A stretch of 64,000 bases of DNA from Corydoras sp. C115. Lineage: Eukaryota; Chordata; Actinopteri; Siluriformes; Callichthyidae. Of the stretch, positions 21,069-32,260 are shown piece after piece (within the stretch, counting starts at the first letter, position 1; each line of letters starts with the position of its first letter). The notes under the pieces were generated by a model that ran no database searches, had not been told where the DNA came from, and saw nothing but the letters and a program-made list of their open reading frames with translations. A program made the translations under genes and the position numbers. The stretch is from NCBI GenBank assembly GCA_019802505.1, contig JAFMOC010000262.1, positions 248,001 through 312,000 on the forward strand, given 5' to 3'.

Positions 21069-21420
21069 TGTCACATCAGTGCCCTCTGTGGGCCACCCTG
21101 GGGATCACGTTGTGCATGCTCAGGACCGCCCTCCATCTCCAGAGTTCTAACTTCCGGTTTCTCCCTACTTATAGCTTCCGTTTCCTTCTTCTCCTCGCAT
21201 TGGTTCGTGTATTATTCACCCTTCTGCTCTCGTGTTTTGGATTATTTCAGATTTGCGTTTGTGTCTTCTCCTCGGCGGCGCTGGTGATTGCCTTCATCGC
21301 GGTCGCGCTGCTTCGATCTCGGTCTAGCACCATTGTCAGTAACCGAGCATATTGGAGAATAAACACTCTACGTGTTGAACTCTGGACTCCGTCCCGTTCC
21401 TGTGTTCCACGATCGTCACA
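21069..21420 (+). repeat. E4 5' LTR
   Basis: 352 bp, TGTCACATCAGTGCC ... CGATCGTCACA. Contains AATAAA near 21358. The following leader starts GTAACCAACGCC and reaches the gag ATG 15 bases later. Confidence 0.92.
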
Positions 21421-21435
21421 GTAACCAACGCCAAC

Positions 21436-22403
21436 ATGGACGCGATGGAATCGGCGGTTCACTCTTGCGCTCTGCGCGAGCAAGGACGTTTGTTGGATGA
21501 ACTACGGCAGGAGACTGCTGAACTCTCCAGAGCGATGAGTTCATTGTTGGGTCGTCAGATGCAGCTGGAAAGCGGTCATCTCCAAAAACCGAGTTCTCCA
21601 GATGCTTTGTTTAACTCCGATCCTTCCGTGAGGAACATCGCGTCATATTCACTTCCTGTATCAGAGCCCGTACACTTTGACGGAGATGCGGAGGTTTGTG
21701 AGCTCTTTTTGCTGCAATGTTCACTGTACTTCGCTAACCGTCCCCCTGCTACTGATGAACAGAAGATCGCATTTATAATCTCGCGGTTACAGGGACGTGC
21801 AGGAAGTTGGGCATCTGCTCTTTGGAACGCTCGTGCAGCCAAGTCGCGCAATTTTGAACTGTTCATAAAACGTTTTCGGAGTGCGTTTTTTCACCCGCGA
21901 CAGGGACGCGCTGCGGGAGATGTCCTGTTTGAACTTCGACAGGGGGCACGCTCGGTCGCCGAGTATGCCCTGGAATTTCAGACGTTAGTGGCTGGAATGT
22001 GGCGGCTTTGCTCGTGGCTTATCGCTTTGATTTGAGAAAGGAGATCGCCGCAGAGCTGGTATTTAGAGACGAGAGCAAGTCTCTATCAGAGATCATTACC
22101 ACCACCATCCGTCTGGATCAGCTCTGGCAGGCAAGGAGGGGTCTACGTTCCACGTCACCACTTCCCACCTCTACACCAACGTCGACTTCACCGGATCCTA
22201 AGACGCCTAGAGACACTTTTCGGTTGTCTGCTAGTGAGAGGAATCATCATATTCGTGGACATCAGTCTCCCAGCTGGGGTAAGAGGTCTGGTACGGGCCC
22301 TAAAGTCATTACGGCTGCTCGGTACTCCATTGTGGTGAGCACTTTTCACCTGTCCATGCAACGTCCTTTTGTGATTTCAGTTGAATTAACCTGTCTAGAT
22401 TAA
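21436..22403 (+). pseudogene. E4 gag, frameshifted
   Basis: Begins at ATG 21436. Residues 1-60 are a helical Glu/Gln/Leu-rich N terminus; capsid follows from about residue 95 (VCELFLLQCSLYFANRPP; FIISRLQGRAGSWASALWNA). A frameshift near 22000, in the ...FQTLV / GW block, moves the end of capsid to a second frame (21999-22403: RKEIAAELVFRDESKSLSEI; LDQLWQARRG). The CCHC knuckle present in E6 is deleted (sequence passes from HIRGHQ to the protease region). Confidence 0.85.
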
Positions 22404-22426
22404 GTTTTTTTTTACTACTGCTCTTC

Positions 22427-24667
22427 TTGATTCTGGGGCTGAGGGTAATTTCTATTTCTCTGACGGTTAGTGCTCTGCATGTGGAGGAAATAACATTTTT
22501 ACTAATCTCTTCGCCTGCTTTTCCTCTTATATTAGGGTTGCCTTGGCTTCAGCGACACGATCCTGTCATCTCGTGGGCTTCTCGGGATATTGTACATTGG
22601 TCACCCTATTGTGTTTCTCATTGCCTTCGGTACCCGCTGCTCCGGCCGTGCACTTTGGACCTCCCCTTCCATAGCCTTCCGGTGGGAGTTCCATCAGAGT
22701 ATACGGAATTGGCGGAGGTATTTGGGTCTGCTACTATCAATTCTCTCCCACCCCATCGTGTTTCGGACTGTGCTATTGATCTGATTGAGGGTATGAAATT
22801 GCCAGGCGTAAGTCCTTACCCCCTCACGGTTGCTGAGAACAGGTCCATGAGGGAGTATATTGCCGAGTCCCTTAGGAGTGGCATCATTCGACCCTCTAAA
22901 TCTCCAGTGTCATCAGGGTTTTTTTTTTTTCCTAAGAAGGATTCTACTCTAAGACCTTGTATCGATTATCGTACCCTTAATCAGGCAACTCGTAGGGTGG
23001 CCTATCCTCTTCCTTTAATACCCTCTGCTCTGGAAAGACTAAGGGGTGCCACAATCTTTACTAAGTTAGACCTACGCAATGCGTACAATTTGGTTCGCAT
23101 TCGGGAAGGGGATGAATGGAAGACTTCGTTTGTTACATCTTCGGGGCAATACGAATATTTAGTTATGCCGTTTGGTCTCACTAATGCTCCTGGCATTTTC
23201 CAATCGTTTATTAATGAGGTCTTGGGGGATTTTCTGGAGGACTTTGTGTTGGTTTATTTGGATGATATTCTCATTTTCTCTAAGGACTTAACCACCCATC
23301 GTCATCATGTGGCTACTGTTCTTCGTAGCCTTTTGCGTAATCAGCTTTTCGTGCGAGCAGATAAGTGTGAGTTCCACCGGGAAAGCATTTCCTTTTTAGG
23401 TTTCGTTCTGTCAGCCAAGGGGCTTATGATGGATCCCAGTAAGGTTAAGGCCATTCTGGAATGGCCAGTGCCCTCCTCCATCCGAGATTTGCAGCGTTTT
23501 TTAGGGTTTGCGAATTTTTATTGGAAATTCATCAGATCTTTTAGTTCCTTGGCTATCCCTCTTACCAACCTGCTTCGGGGAGGATCACGACAGCTAAAAT
23601 GGAATGCTGAGGCAGATAGGGCATTCAGGGATCTCAAGACGAGGTTTAGCTCGGCTCCCCTTTTAGCTCATCTGGACCCGGATTCTCAATTCTTTGTCGA
23701 GGTTGATGCTTCTTCCACTGGTGTAGGGATGGTTTTGTCCCAGGGTTCTCGTGGTTCCGTTCGCCATCCGGTAGCCTTTTTGTCCCATAAATTGTCACCA
23801 GCAGAGCGTAATTATGGTATTGGGGATAAGGAGTTGTTGGCCATTAAGATCGCTTTGGAGGAGTGGTGTCATTGGCTCATGGAGGCCAACCACCCTTTTG
23901 TGGTTATTATGGACCACAAGAACTTAGAGTATTTAAAAGGGGCCAAACGACTTAATGCTCGTCAGTCCAGGTGGTCATTATTTTTTAATAATTTCCACTT
24001 CACCATCTCTTACCGGCATCACAACCATCAGGCCGACGCTCTCTCACAGCTCCATACGGATAGTGGAGGGGAGCATGTGGATGATTCTCCCATTCTGCCT
24101 GCAAGTTGTTTTGTTAATTCCATACACTGGGAGTTCGATCAAGAGATCGAGAGGTCTTTGCAGGGGTTTCCGGCTCCCCCGCATGTTCCGCCGGGATTAG
24201 TTTATGTGCCTGTAGCTTTCCGTACTCGCCTTATTACTTGGGCACATTCGTCTCTTTGTTCGGGGCATCCCGGGCTTGATCGTACCATTCAGATCTTGCG
24301 ACGTAAATACTAGTGGGAATCTCTTAACTCGGATGTTCAGCGGGTTGTTAAGTCTTGTTCTATTTGTGCTGCCTGCAAGACCCCCAAGGTGTTGCCTGCT
24401 GGTAAACTTTGTCCTTTGCCAGTTCCTTCTCGCCCTTGGTCTCATGTGGCGATTGATTTTGTTACGGATCTTCCTTCCTATGAAGGATTTACGACGGTTG
24501 TTACTCTGATTGATCGTTTTTCTCGAGCCGTCTGTTTCTTGCCTTTGACAGCACTCCCCTCGGCTCTACAGACAGCAGAGCTTCTGTTTAAACATTTGTT
24601 TCCGATCTTCGGCATTCCGGAAGACATATTGTTGGACCGGGATCCGCAGTTTACATCAGCTGTTTGA
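22427..24667 (+). pseudogene. E4 pol: RT, RNase H and N-terminal integrase
   Basis: A 628-aa frame (22427-24313) followed by a continuation to 24667. Only fragments of protease remain (DSGAEGNF in another frame near 22430; LGLPWLQRHDP in frame). RT is complete: LRPCIDYRTLNQ, FTKLDLRNAYN, YLVMPFGLTNAP and the active site VYLDDILIFS. RNase H is complete (FVEVDASSTGVGMVLSQ, DKELLAIKIALEEW, MDHKNLEYL where TDHKN is usual). The integrase HHCC begins (CSGHPGLDRTIQILRRKY) and hits a TAG at 24311-24313, then core resumes (LIDRFSRAVCFL; LDRDPQFTSAV) until a TGA at 24665. Confidence 0.88.
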
Positions 24668-25545
24668 AGGGCATTTTTTGAAAAACGGGGTACTACTGTG
24701 AGCTTATCTTCTGGTTATCATCCTGAGAGCAATGGCCAGTGTGAGAGAGCTAACCAGGAATTGGGTAAGTTCCTCCGCATCTTTGCCCTTAATCATGCTG
24801 CCGATTAGGCACGTTTCTTACCTTGGACGGAGATTGCACAGAATTCTCTTCGCCACTCCTCCATGGGCCTGACCCCTTTTCAATGTATATTAGGGTACCA
24901 ACCACCTTTTGCACTGTGGGACGCTGAACCCTCCAATTCACCTGTGGTAGATGAATGGTTTAGACGGAGTGAAAGCGTGTGGGGCCAGGTTCACCAAAGG
25001 ATTGAACATGTTCTGCAACGTAACAAATCTTTCGCTGATCGTTGTAGAAGTAAGGCTCAGGTTTACTCACCAGGGGACATGGTTTGGCTAAATTCTCGGG
25101 ACTTTCGATGCCGGTCGGGCTCTCGCAAGCTGCTTCCCCGATTTCTGGGACCTTTTAAAGTAACTTGTCAGATCAACCCGGTAACCTATCATCTAGCTCT
25201 TCCACCCCAGTATCGTGTACATCTGGTCTTCCATACATCCCTTCTCAAGCCTTTTGTTTCTGGTCCCATATAATCTATCTTGCAAGCGAATAGCATTACA
25301 CAGACTTCTTCTCTTCCGGAAGTATACTATGTTTCCTCTTTATTGGATTCTCGTCGCCGGGGCTCTACCATTCAGTATCTGGTAGACTGGGAGGATTTTG
25401 GTCCAGAGGAACGCAGCTGGGTTGCTGCTACTGATATTTTGGACCCCGATCTCATTTCGGACTTCCATAGCCGGCATCCTGAGAAGCCTGCGCCTCGAGG
25501 TAGGGGTCGTCCGCGTCGGCAAGGTAGGCCCTCTCTACACCCTAG
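24668..25545 (+). pseudogene. E4 integrase C-terminal half and chromodomain
   Basis: Core end with its Glu (ESNGQCERANQELG, near 24725), an in-frame TAG near 24806, then a 136-aa frame (24863-25273) with the GPY/F-type domain (FLGPFKVTCQINPVTYHLALP). After a TAA (25271-25273) the chromodomain frame continues at 25280-25545: VSSLLDSRRRGSTIQYLVDW, EDFGPEERSW, ILDPDLISDF. Three separate stops make it inactive. Confidence 0.85.
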
Positions 25546-25557
25546 GAGGGGGGGTAC

Positions 25558-25917
25558 TGTCACATCAGTGCCCTCTGTGGGCCACCCTGGGGATCACGTT
25601 GTCCATGCTCAGGACTGCCCTCCATCTCCAGAGTTCTAACTTCCGGTTTCTCCCTACGTATAGCTTCTGTTTCCTTCTTCTCCTCGCGTTGGTTCGTGTA
25701 TTACTCACCCTTCTGCTCTCATGTTTTGGATTATTGGATTATTTCGGATTTCCGATTGTGTCCTCTCCTCGGCGGTGCTGGCGATTGCCTTCATTGCAGT
25801 CGCGCTGCTTCGATCTCGGTCTAGCACCATTGTCAGTAACCGAGCATATTGGAGAATAAACACTCTACGTGTTGAACTCTGGACTCCGTCCCGTTCCTGT
25901 GTTCCACGATCGTCACA
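25558..25917 (+). repeat. E4 3' LTR
   Basis: 360 bp; matches the 5' LTR apart from about 8 extra bases around 25738 and a handful of substitutions. Confidence 0.92.
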
Positions 25918-25921
25918 CATG

Positions 25922-27383
25922 TGAATGTCTGCATTTGTTACAAAGCGCTGTCGGTCTTGTGTAGCGCTGCTGTCGGTCTTGTGTAGGCTATTTTATTAAA
26001 TAAACAATCAAATATGTTCCCCAAAAAGAGGAAAAGGTTGCAAAACAAAATACAAAATTGTTATGGTTGGACATGGAGGGGCGGTGCCTCCAGGGGTAGC
26101 CCCGCCCCTCATTTAGCACAGTATGTTTGCACTATGTATTCTTAGTTATGTTTGTGTGTTGTGTTTAGTGTCATGGTTGTATTCTTAGTTTTACTTAGTT
26201 ATGTTCGTGTGTCATGTTTAATATCTGTATGCGTTGTTAGTGTCCTGTTGTGTGTAGTTCTCAGTCATGTTATGTTTGCGTATTGTCAGGATTTATGTTC
26301 CCGTGTTTCGTTTTGAGTATTGTCATGTTGTGTTTAGAATGTTGTTATTGTCATGTGTTGTGTTTAGCCTTGTCTTGCTTTGTTATGGTTCCATGTTATG
26401 GTCACGTGTTGTGTTTGTCATGTCATGCTTTGTTATTGTCACATGGTCACAGTTTGTTTTGGTCACATGGTGTGGGTTGGTCTGTGTTCACGCCCCTGTA
26501 ATTATGCACACCTGGGTTCCTGATCACTGTCCTTATTTAAGCAGCTCACGCCCGTCACTCCTGGCTAGTTGGTCTTGGTTTGCACACCTACCTTGTCACG
26601 CCTCGTCCACTCTGGCCCTCACCCCTAGTCACGCCTTGTTCTTTGTCTCGCTTTGTATTTAGTCATGCCATGTTCTTAGTCTCGCCCGTTCCTAGTCTCG
26701 TCCTGTGTTCTCGCTACGTCCTGGTCTCGATTGCACCTCGTCCCCGTTTGGTCCTGTGTTTGTGCTCTGTTGCAGTTCTACGTCCCGTCTGTTGTTCCCA
26801 CGGATATTCAGCCACACTCCACCCTGCTCGATGCTGCGGATTGGAACGCGGCCTCGCTGACGTCGGACGTCGTGACGTCAGGCCCCATCTCCGCAGCCGC
26901 CCGTGTAATGTTACGGTTGCCTGTGTGTGGCTGAATAAACTCTTTTGTTTACATCTAATCCCCGCCCCGACCTCGTCGTTTCCGAGTAGCGGATCCACCC
27001 ACGTCTCACGGTTTGCCTCGGTGACCCGTAACACAAAATAGTGAGCAGCATATACCGCGATAGTAACTATCGTCAAGTTGCGAAGAAAAAAACAAAAGTA
27101 CAAAACAAACTGCGTAACCCGCGATGTAGACCATCATCGACGCAGTTAATCCTCCGAGGACGCGTATGCAAGTAGTGGTTAACCCTGAAGGGAGAATACA
27201 ACAACAGGTGAGCGTGATCCAATGCAAGGAAGAAAACCGGAAACTGCTTATAAGCCAGAAAACCGGAAATAATGAATAAATACGGAACAAAGAACAGATT
27301 ATTAAAATTCAGGTGATAGACAGCGGTTAGAAGTACCAGGTGACATTCCCACAGAGTGCAAAACAGAGGGAGCAGGAGTGACA
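25922..27383 (-). mobile_element. solo LTR (E4/E6-like), interrupted by another LTR
   Basis: On the minus strand it begins TGTCACTCCTGCTCCC and ends ACATTCA. Flanks are ACATG on the right (27384-27388) and, across the E4 insertion, ACATG on the left (21063-21067). Ignoring the inserted LTR 26059-27033, its length is about 480 bp, close to the 459-bp E6 LTR. It shares E6 LTR blocks such as GCGTAACCCGCGA and the GGGAGCAG...TGACA end. E4 landed exactly at its left border and a second solo LTR in its middle, so three insertions are stacked here. Confidence 0.6.
26059..27033 (+). mobile_element. solo LTR, 975 bp, 6-bp target duplication
   Basis: Begins TGTTATGGTTGG and ends CCCGTAACA, with the direct repeat CAAAAT on both sides (26053-26058, 27034-27039). 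Contains TATTTAAG near 26534 as a TATA-like element and GGCTGAATAAAC near 26930 as a polyadenylation signal, so orientation is plus. Its plus-strand ORFs (26250-27041) are Cys/Val/Leu-rich low-complexity readings of T-rich LTR sequence and are not taken as genes. The parent family is not recognised. Confidence 0.75.
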
Positions 27384-27676
27384 ACATGTAACAAAATTAA
27401 CAATGCTGGTCTGGAGAAAGAAACAGGAAGTTTAAATACCAAAAAAAAAATAAAAAAAACTGACCAGACCGGGAACCAATGGGAAAACTCAATTAATTAA
27501 CTTAAATGAGGGAATAAAATTAGTGCTTTCTATTTGCAGTGAACTAACTCTACCAAACAAAAAAAGGCGAACAGCATTAGAAAAGAGATGCATAAAGTGT
27601 TAAAGATATTTCCTCCACTGTTCACACTGACATCTATAAATAAACATGGGTAATGATTGACAAGTGATGATCTCAC
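27384..27676. other. short spacer before LRR exon
   Basis: AT-rich, no gene; the last 60 bases (ATAAACATGGGTAATGATTG, then ACAAGTGATGATC) match the downstream intron side of the other LRR exons. Confidence 0.5.
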
Positions 27677-27850
27677 CTCAGTGTCTTCAGTTTACAGTGT
27701 GGATTCTTCAGTCCAACAGAGAGAAGCCTCACTCCTGAATCCTGTAGTCTATTGTAACTCAGGTTTAGTTCTATGAGACTGGAGGAGTTTAAACTGAAAA
27801 CTAAGGACAGAACTGAACAACTTTCTTCTGTTAGATTACAATGTTCCAAC
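27677..27850 (-). CDS. NLR-type LRR exon (single repeat)
   Basis: Intact 174-bp exon, minus strand, with acceptor TTTTACAG and donor GTGAGATC. Encodes CNLTEESCSVLSLVF, LIELNLSYNRLQDSGVRLLS, NPHCKLKTL. Very close to the exons at 19375-19548 and 48505-48678, pointing to exon-level duplication within one NLR locus. The gene body is split by several kilobases of transposons on each side. Confidence 0.72.
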
Positions 27851-28087
27851 CTGTAAAATAAATAAATAAATAATTCACACAAATATAAACAAACACTTAA
27901 TTACTTTATTAAACATTTCATAATCTGTAACTGATCTCTAAATAAATAATGGGGGTTAGTGTGTCTACAGACTCTACAAACTGAGAGAGATCAGGTGAAG
28001 TTTGTGAGAACAGAACAGTAACGTGATCACATCAGATTTAATATAAGAAAATCTGCTTGACTATCAACATTCCAATTAATCCTAAAA

Positions 28088-30120
28088 CTGTAAAGTACTT
28101 TACTGGTAACAACTTTGTAAAGACATTCAATTTAAATAAAACTTTTTAAACCAGATCATCATAAACAACTAAGGACCTTCCCCAAACTGTTACTACACAG
28201 ACAGAACATGTAAGTTCCTAAAATCATTTATTATGCTGCAATATTAATAATTATCTTAAATACAAGAACTTAAAAATAAGGGTGGATTCCATAGACTTCT
28301 AAATTTAAAACCAAAATACATGTTAAGCTCCTCCCACTTGCTTTAAACCAAATGCAAAGTGATACAACGTGTGTCTCAATTCATTTTTTTATTTTAGCCT
28401 GTATAAAGAAGGTAAAAGTTCTCCAGCTGACGGAATGTACTGAGATCCATTTTAAAGAGTCCGCAGCACAATGTTCTATCCTATAATGCAGCTGGAGGTG
28501 AATCAGGAGATGAGTTGACTGTTTACAAATGTAAATAAAATTAAGAAAAAACATCATGATTGTCCCACCTACTCCAACCTCTCATTTCCCTCCAGTCTCT
28601 TTTTCCTCACCGTGTGTGTGGTGGTTCTAATTCTGTTAGAAATGTAGAATCTTACCCTCTATTTTTCACCCCTCACTTTTGCTTTCTTTGTGTTGGATTG
28701 TTGGATGTTGGCATCTGACCTCGTTGTTTTGCCCTGTTCCACACATAGTGTGTGTTTGCATTTCAGCTGCGCTTTGTTAAACCATCCGACTCATACTCCT
28801 ATAAATAACTGCCAACTCGTTAATTTACTTTATTCCAAGTGCTGCTTTTTTTAGTTGGATGTTACTGCTGACTGCTTTTCTGTTAATGAGCCAATATACA
28901 ATATACAATAGCCAATATTGTACACATACTATTACCTGGAATAATTCTACTGTTTGTGGTGTCGGACACCGATGTTCTACATCAATTAACATTCTAATCT
29001 TCAAATAAAACATTAAACCATATCTTTATGAACAAACTGTTACAGAGACAAAAGCATGTAATTATTTTGCAGCTATGTATTTTAATGTTAATTTAATTAT
29101 GTTTATTTTAATATATTTTATAAATCATTATTTGTCTTCTGTGGTTTTCTGTCATGTTGTCAGGTCTGGTATTACACATCATCCACCACGCCATGCAGGT
29201 TACAGGTAAGAGTAAAACTCTATTAGTGAGCATCAGTTCGAGTTCTGTCTGATACTGAATTCATTTTATTACAATGATCTTAGTGGTTATTAAAATATTT
29301 CAGTGACATGATAAAATTATGTCACACCCGTCTACCTGAAACTAAGCGTGGCTGCGCAAATAAAGCGCAGAGCCGCAGCGCTCTAACGCGCAGAAGGGAG
29401 CCAGGCACGCAGGTAGTACGAACATGAAATTTATTAAGGTGCTCAAACACCAAACACACAGGTACATGGAGACAAGTGCAACAAAATCTAAGACGCGCAC
29501 GGACGACACGGACGACACGGACGACACGGAACGCCAGAACTAAATACCCCAACACATCCCATCACGTGCACTGAAACAACCAATGAAACCGCAAAGCTAA
29601 TTAACTAAAACATTCTGACGAGACAGCTAATTAACTAAACACAAGGACACAGAAACACAGAACCCAAAAACAAAAGAACAGAACGACCGAAAAACAGGTG
29701 CCCTAGGCACCCGTTACAGTACCCCCGCCCTTACGGTCGCGCAATGAGGGGACGCGACCAAGACACCAAAAAAAAAAGGCAGTCCCGGTTGGGGGTCCTC
29801 CGCCCCTCCTGAGTCGGGCTTGACAGGCGCCCTCCGGTGGACGCCCTCTGCGGGGGAGGCGTGTTAAACGTCCCTTGGTTCTGTGTCGGGGTGGACGCCC
29901 TCTGCGGGCGCGGCGTGGAGAGCGCCGTCTGCGGACGCGGAGTTGCAGACGCCCTCTGGCTGCGAGGTCAGGTGGACGCCCGTGGCGGATCAGGAATTGG
30001 CCACGCCCTCCGACTGCGTGGTCCGGTGGACGTCCTTGGCGGATCAAGAGTGGGCCACGCCCCCTGACTGCGTGGTCCGGCAGGCGCCCTCTGGCTGCGT
30101 GGTCCGGTGGACGCCCACGT
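28088..30120. repeat. tandem duplication, unit 1 (about 2033 bp)
   Basis: Nearly identical to 30121-32152. It starts in LRR-flanking intron DNA (CTGTAAAGTACTTTACTGG), includes the 3' LTR of the B element (29320-29718) and ends inside the B element body at GACGCCCACGTC. The junction at 30120/30121 abuts the two with one or two bases of shared sequence. Differences I see: one extra GACGACACG-type unit in the LTR, a missing ATACAA repeat near 28905, and a few substitutions. No gene of its own. Confidence 0.92.
29320..29718 (-). repeat. duplicated LTR of element B
   Basis: 399-bp LTR (TGTAACGGGTGCC ... GGGTGTGACA on the minus strand), a copy of 31360-31749 made by the tandem duplication rather than by transposition: its left flank (AATTA) and the adjacent 3' piece of the B body (29719-30120) were copied with it. 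Confidence 0.88.
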
Positions 30121-32152
30121 CTGTAAAGTACTTTACTGGTAACAACTTTGTAAAGACATTCAATTTAAATAAAACTTTTTAAACCAGATCATCATAAACA
30201 ACTAAGGACCTTCCCCAAACTGTTACTACACAGACAGAACATGTAAGTTCCTAAAATCATTTATTATGCTGCAATATTAATAATTATCTTAAATACAAGA
30301 ACTTAAAAATAAGGGTGGATTCCATAGACTTCTAAATTTAAAACCAAAATACATGTTAAGCTCCTCCCACTTGCTTTAAACCAAATGCAAAGTGATACAA
30401 CGTGTGTCTCAATTCATTTTTTTATTTTAGCCTGTATAAAGAAGGTAAAAGTTCTCCAGCTGACGGAATGTACTGAGATCCATTTTAAAGAGTCCGCAGC
30501 ACAATGTTCTATCCTATAATGCAGCTGGAGGTGAATCAGGAGATGAGTTGACTGTTTACAAATGTAAATAAAATTAAGAAAAAACATCATGATTGTCCCA
30601 CCTACTCCAACCTCTCATTTCCCTCCAGTCTCTTTTTCCTCACCGTGTGTGTGGTGGTTCTAATTCTGTTAGAAATGTAGAATCTTACCCTCTATTTTTC
30701 ACCCCTCACTTTTGCTTTCTTTGTGTTGGATTGTTGGATGTTGGCATCTGACCTCGTTGTTTTGCCCTGTTCCACACATAGTGTGTGTTTGCATTTCAGC
30801 TGCGCTTTGTTAAACCATCCGACTCATACTCCTATAAATAACTGCCAACTCGTTAATTTACTTTATTCCAAGTGCTGCTTTTTTTAGTTGGATGTTACTG
30901 CTGACTGCTTTTCTGTTAATGAGCCAATATACAATATACAATATACAATAGCCAATATTGTACACATACTATTACCTGGAATAATTCTACTGTTTGTGGT
31001 GTCGGACACCGATGTTCTACATCAATTAACATTCTAATCTTCAAATAAAACATTAAACCATATCTTTATGAACAAACTGTTACAGAGACAAAAGCATGTA
31101 ATTATTTTGCAGCTATGTATTTTAATGTTAATTTAATTATGTTTATTTTAATATATTTTATAAATCATTATTTGTCTTCTGTGGTTTTCTGTCATGTTGT
31201 CAGGTCTGGTATTACACATCATCCACCACGCCATGCAGGTTACAGGTAAGAGTAAAACTCTATTAGTGAGCATCAGTTCGAGTTCTGTCTGATACTGAAT
31301 TCATTTTATTATAATGATCTTAGTGGTTATTAAAATATTTCAGTGACATGATAAAATTATGTCACACCCGTCTACCTGAAACTAAGCGTGGCTGCGCAAA
31401 TAAAGCGCAGAGCCGCAGCGCTCTAACGCGCAGAAGGGAGCCAGGCACGCAGGTAGTACGAACATGAAATTTATTAAGGTGCTCAAACACCAAACACACA
31501 GGTACATGGAGACAAGTGCAACAAAATCTAAGACGCGCACGGACGACACGGACGACACGGAACGCCAGAACTAAATACCCCAACACATCCCATCACGTGC
31601 ACTGAAACAACCAATGAAACCGCAAAGCTAATTAACTAAAACATTCTGACGAGACAGCTAATTAACTAAACACAAGGACACAGAAACACAGAACCCAAAA
31701 ACAAAAGAACAGAACGACCGAAAAACAGGTGCCCTAGGCACCCGTTACAGTACCCCCGCCCTTACGGTCGCGCAATGAGGGGACGCGACCAAGACACCAA
31801 AAAAAAAAGGCAGTCCCGGTTGGGGGTCCTCCGCCCCTCCTGAGTCGGGCTTGACAGGCGCCCTCCGGTGGACGCCCTCTGCGGGGGAGGCGTGTTAAAC
31901 GTCCCTTGGTTCTGTGTCGGGGTGGACGCCCTCTGCGGGCGCGGCGTGGAGAGCGCCGTCTGCGGACGCGGAGTTGCAGACGCCCTCTGGCTGCGAGGTC
32001 AGGTGGACGCCCGTGGCGGATCAGGAATTGGCCACGCCCTCCGACTGCGTGGTCCGGTGGACGTCCTTGGCGGATCAAGAGTGGGCCACGCCCCCTGACT
32101 GCGTGGTCCGGCAGGCGCCCTCTGGCTGCGTGGTCCGGTGGACGCCCACGTC
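30121..32152. repeat. tandem duplication, unit 2
   Basis: Second copy of the 2.03-kb segment; here it runs on without a break into the complete B element, so this is the ancestral arrangement and unit 1 is the added copy. Confidence 0.9.
31360..31749 (-). repeat. element B 3' LTR
   Basis: 390 bp. On the minus strand it starts TGTAACGGGTGCCTAGGGCAC and ends GACGGGTGTGACA. Includes CTTAATAAATTTC as a polyadenylation signal and the CCTGCGTGCCTGGCTCCC block shared with copies A and C. Confidence 0.9.
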
Positions 32153-32260
32153 GGGTGAGGAATGGGCCACGCCCTCTGGCTGCGTGGTCCGGTGGACGCC
32201 CCTGTCGGACAAGGCGTTGGCCACGCCCTCTGGCTGCGTGGCGCGGCGGACGCCCCCTGG

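Larger units (their letters stand above)
21069..25917 (+). mobile_element. Ty3/Gypsy retrotransposon E4, complete with target duplication
   Basis: Plus-strand element with two LTRs (21069-21420, 25558-25917) and a 5-bp target duplication CATGT (21064-21068, 25918-25922). A polypurine tract (GGAGGGGGGG) precedes the 3' LTR. Internal order is gag, protease remnant, RT, RNase H, integrase, chromodomain. The LTRs are almost identical apart from a short insertion and a few substitutions, so the insertion is fairly young. Nevertheless it carries a gag frameshift, a deletion across the zinc knuckle and protease, and stops in integrase. Same family as E6. Confidence 0.95.

Noticed and set aside
26250..27041. 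Plus-strand ORFs rich in Cys, Val, Leu as membrane proteins
   Set aside because: They are readings of T/G-rich LTR sequence bounded by TG...CA and a CAAAAT duplication; no conserved domain.
29175..29211. Possible plus-strand mini-exon between TTGTCAG and GTAAGAG
   Set aside because: Splice-like signals flank about 35-45 bp, but there is no neighbouring plus-strand exon and the reading is not informative. It occurs again at 31215 only because of the tandem duplication.
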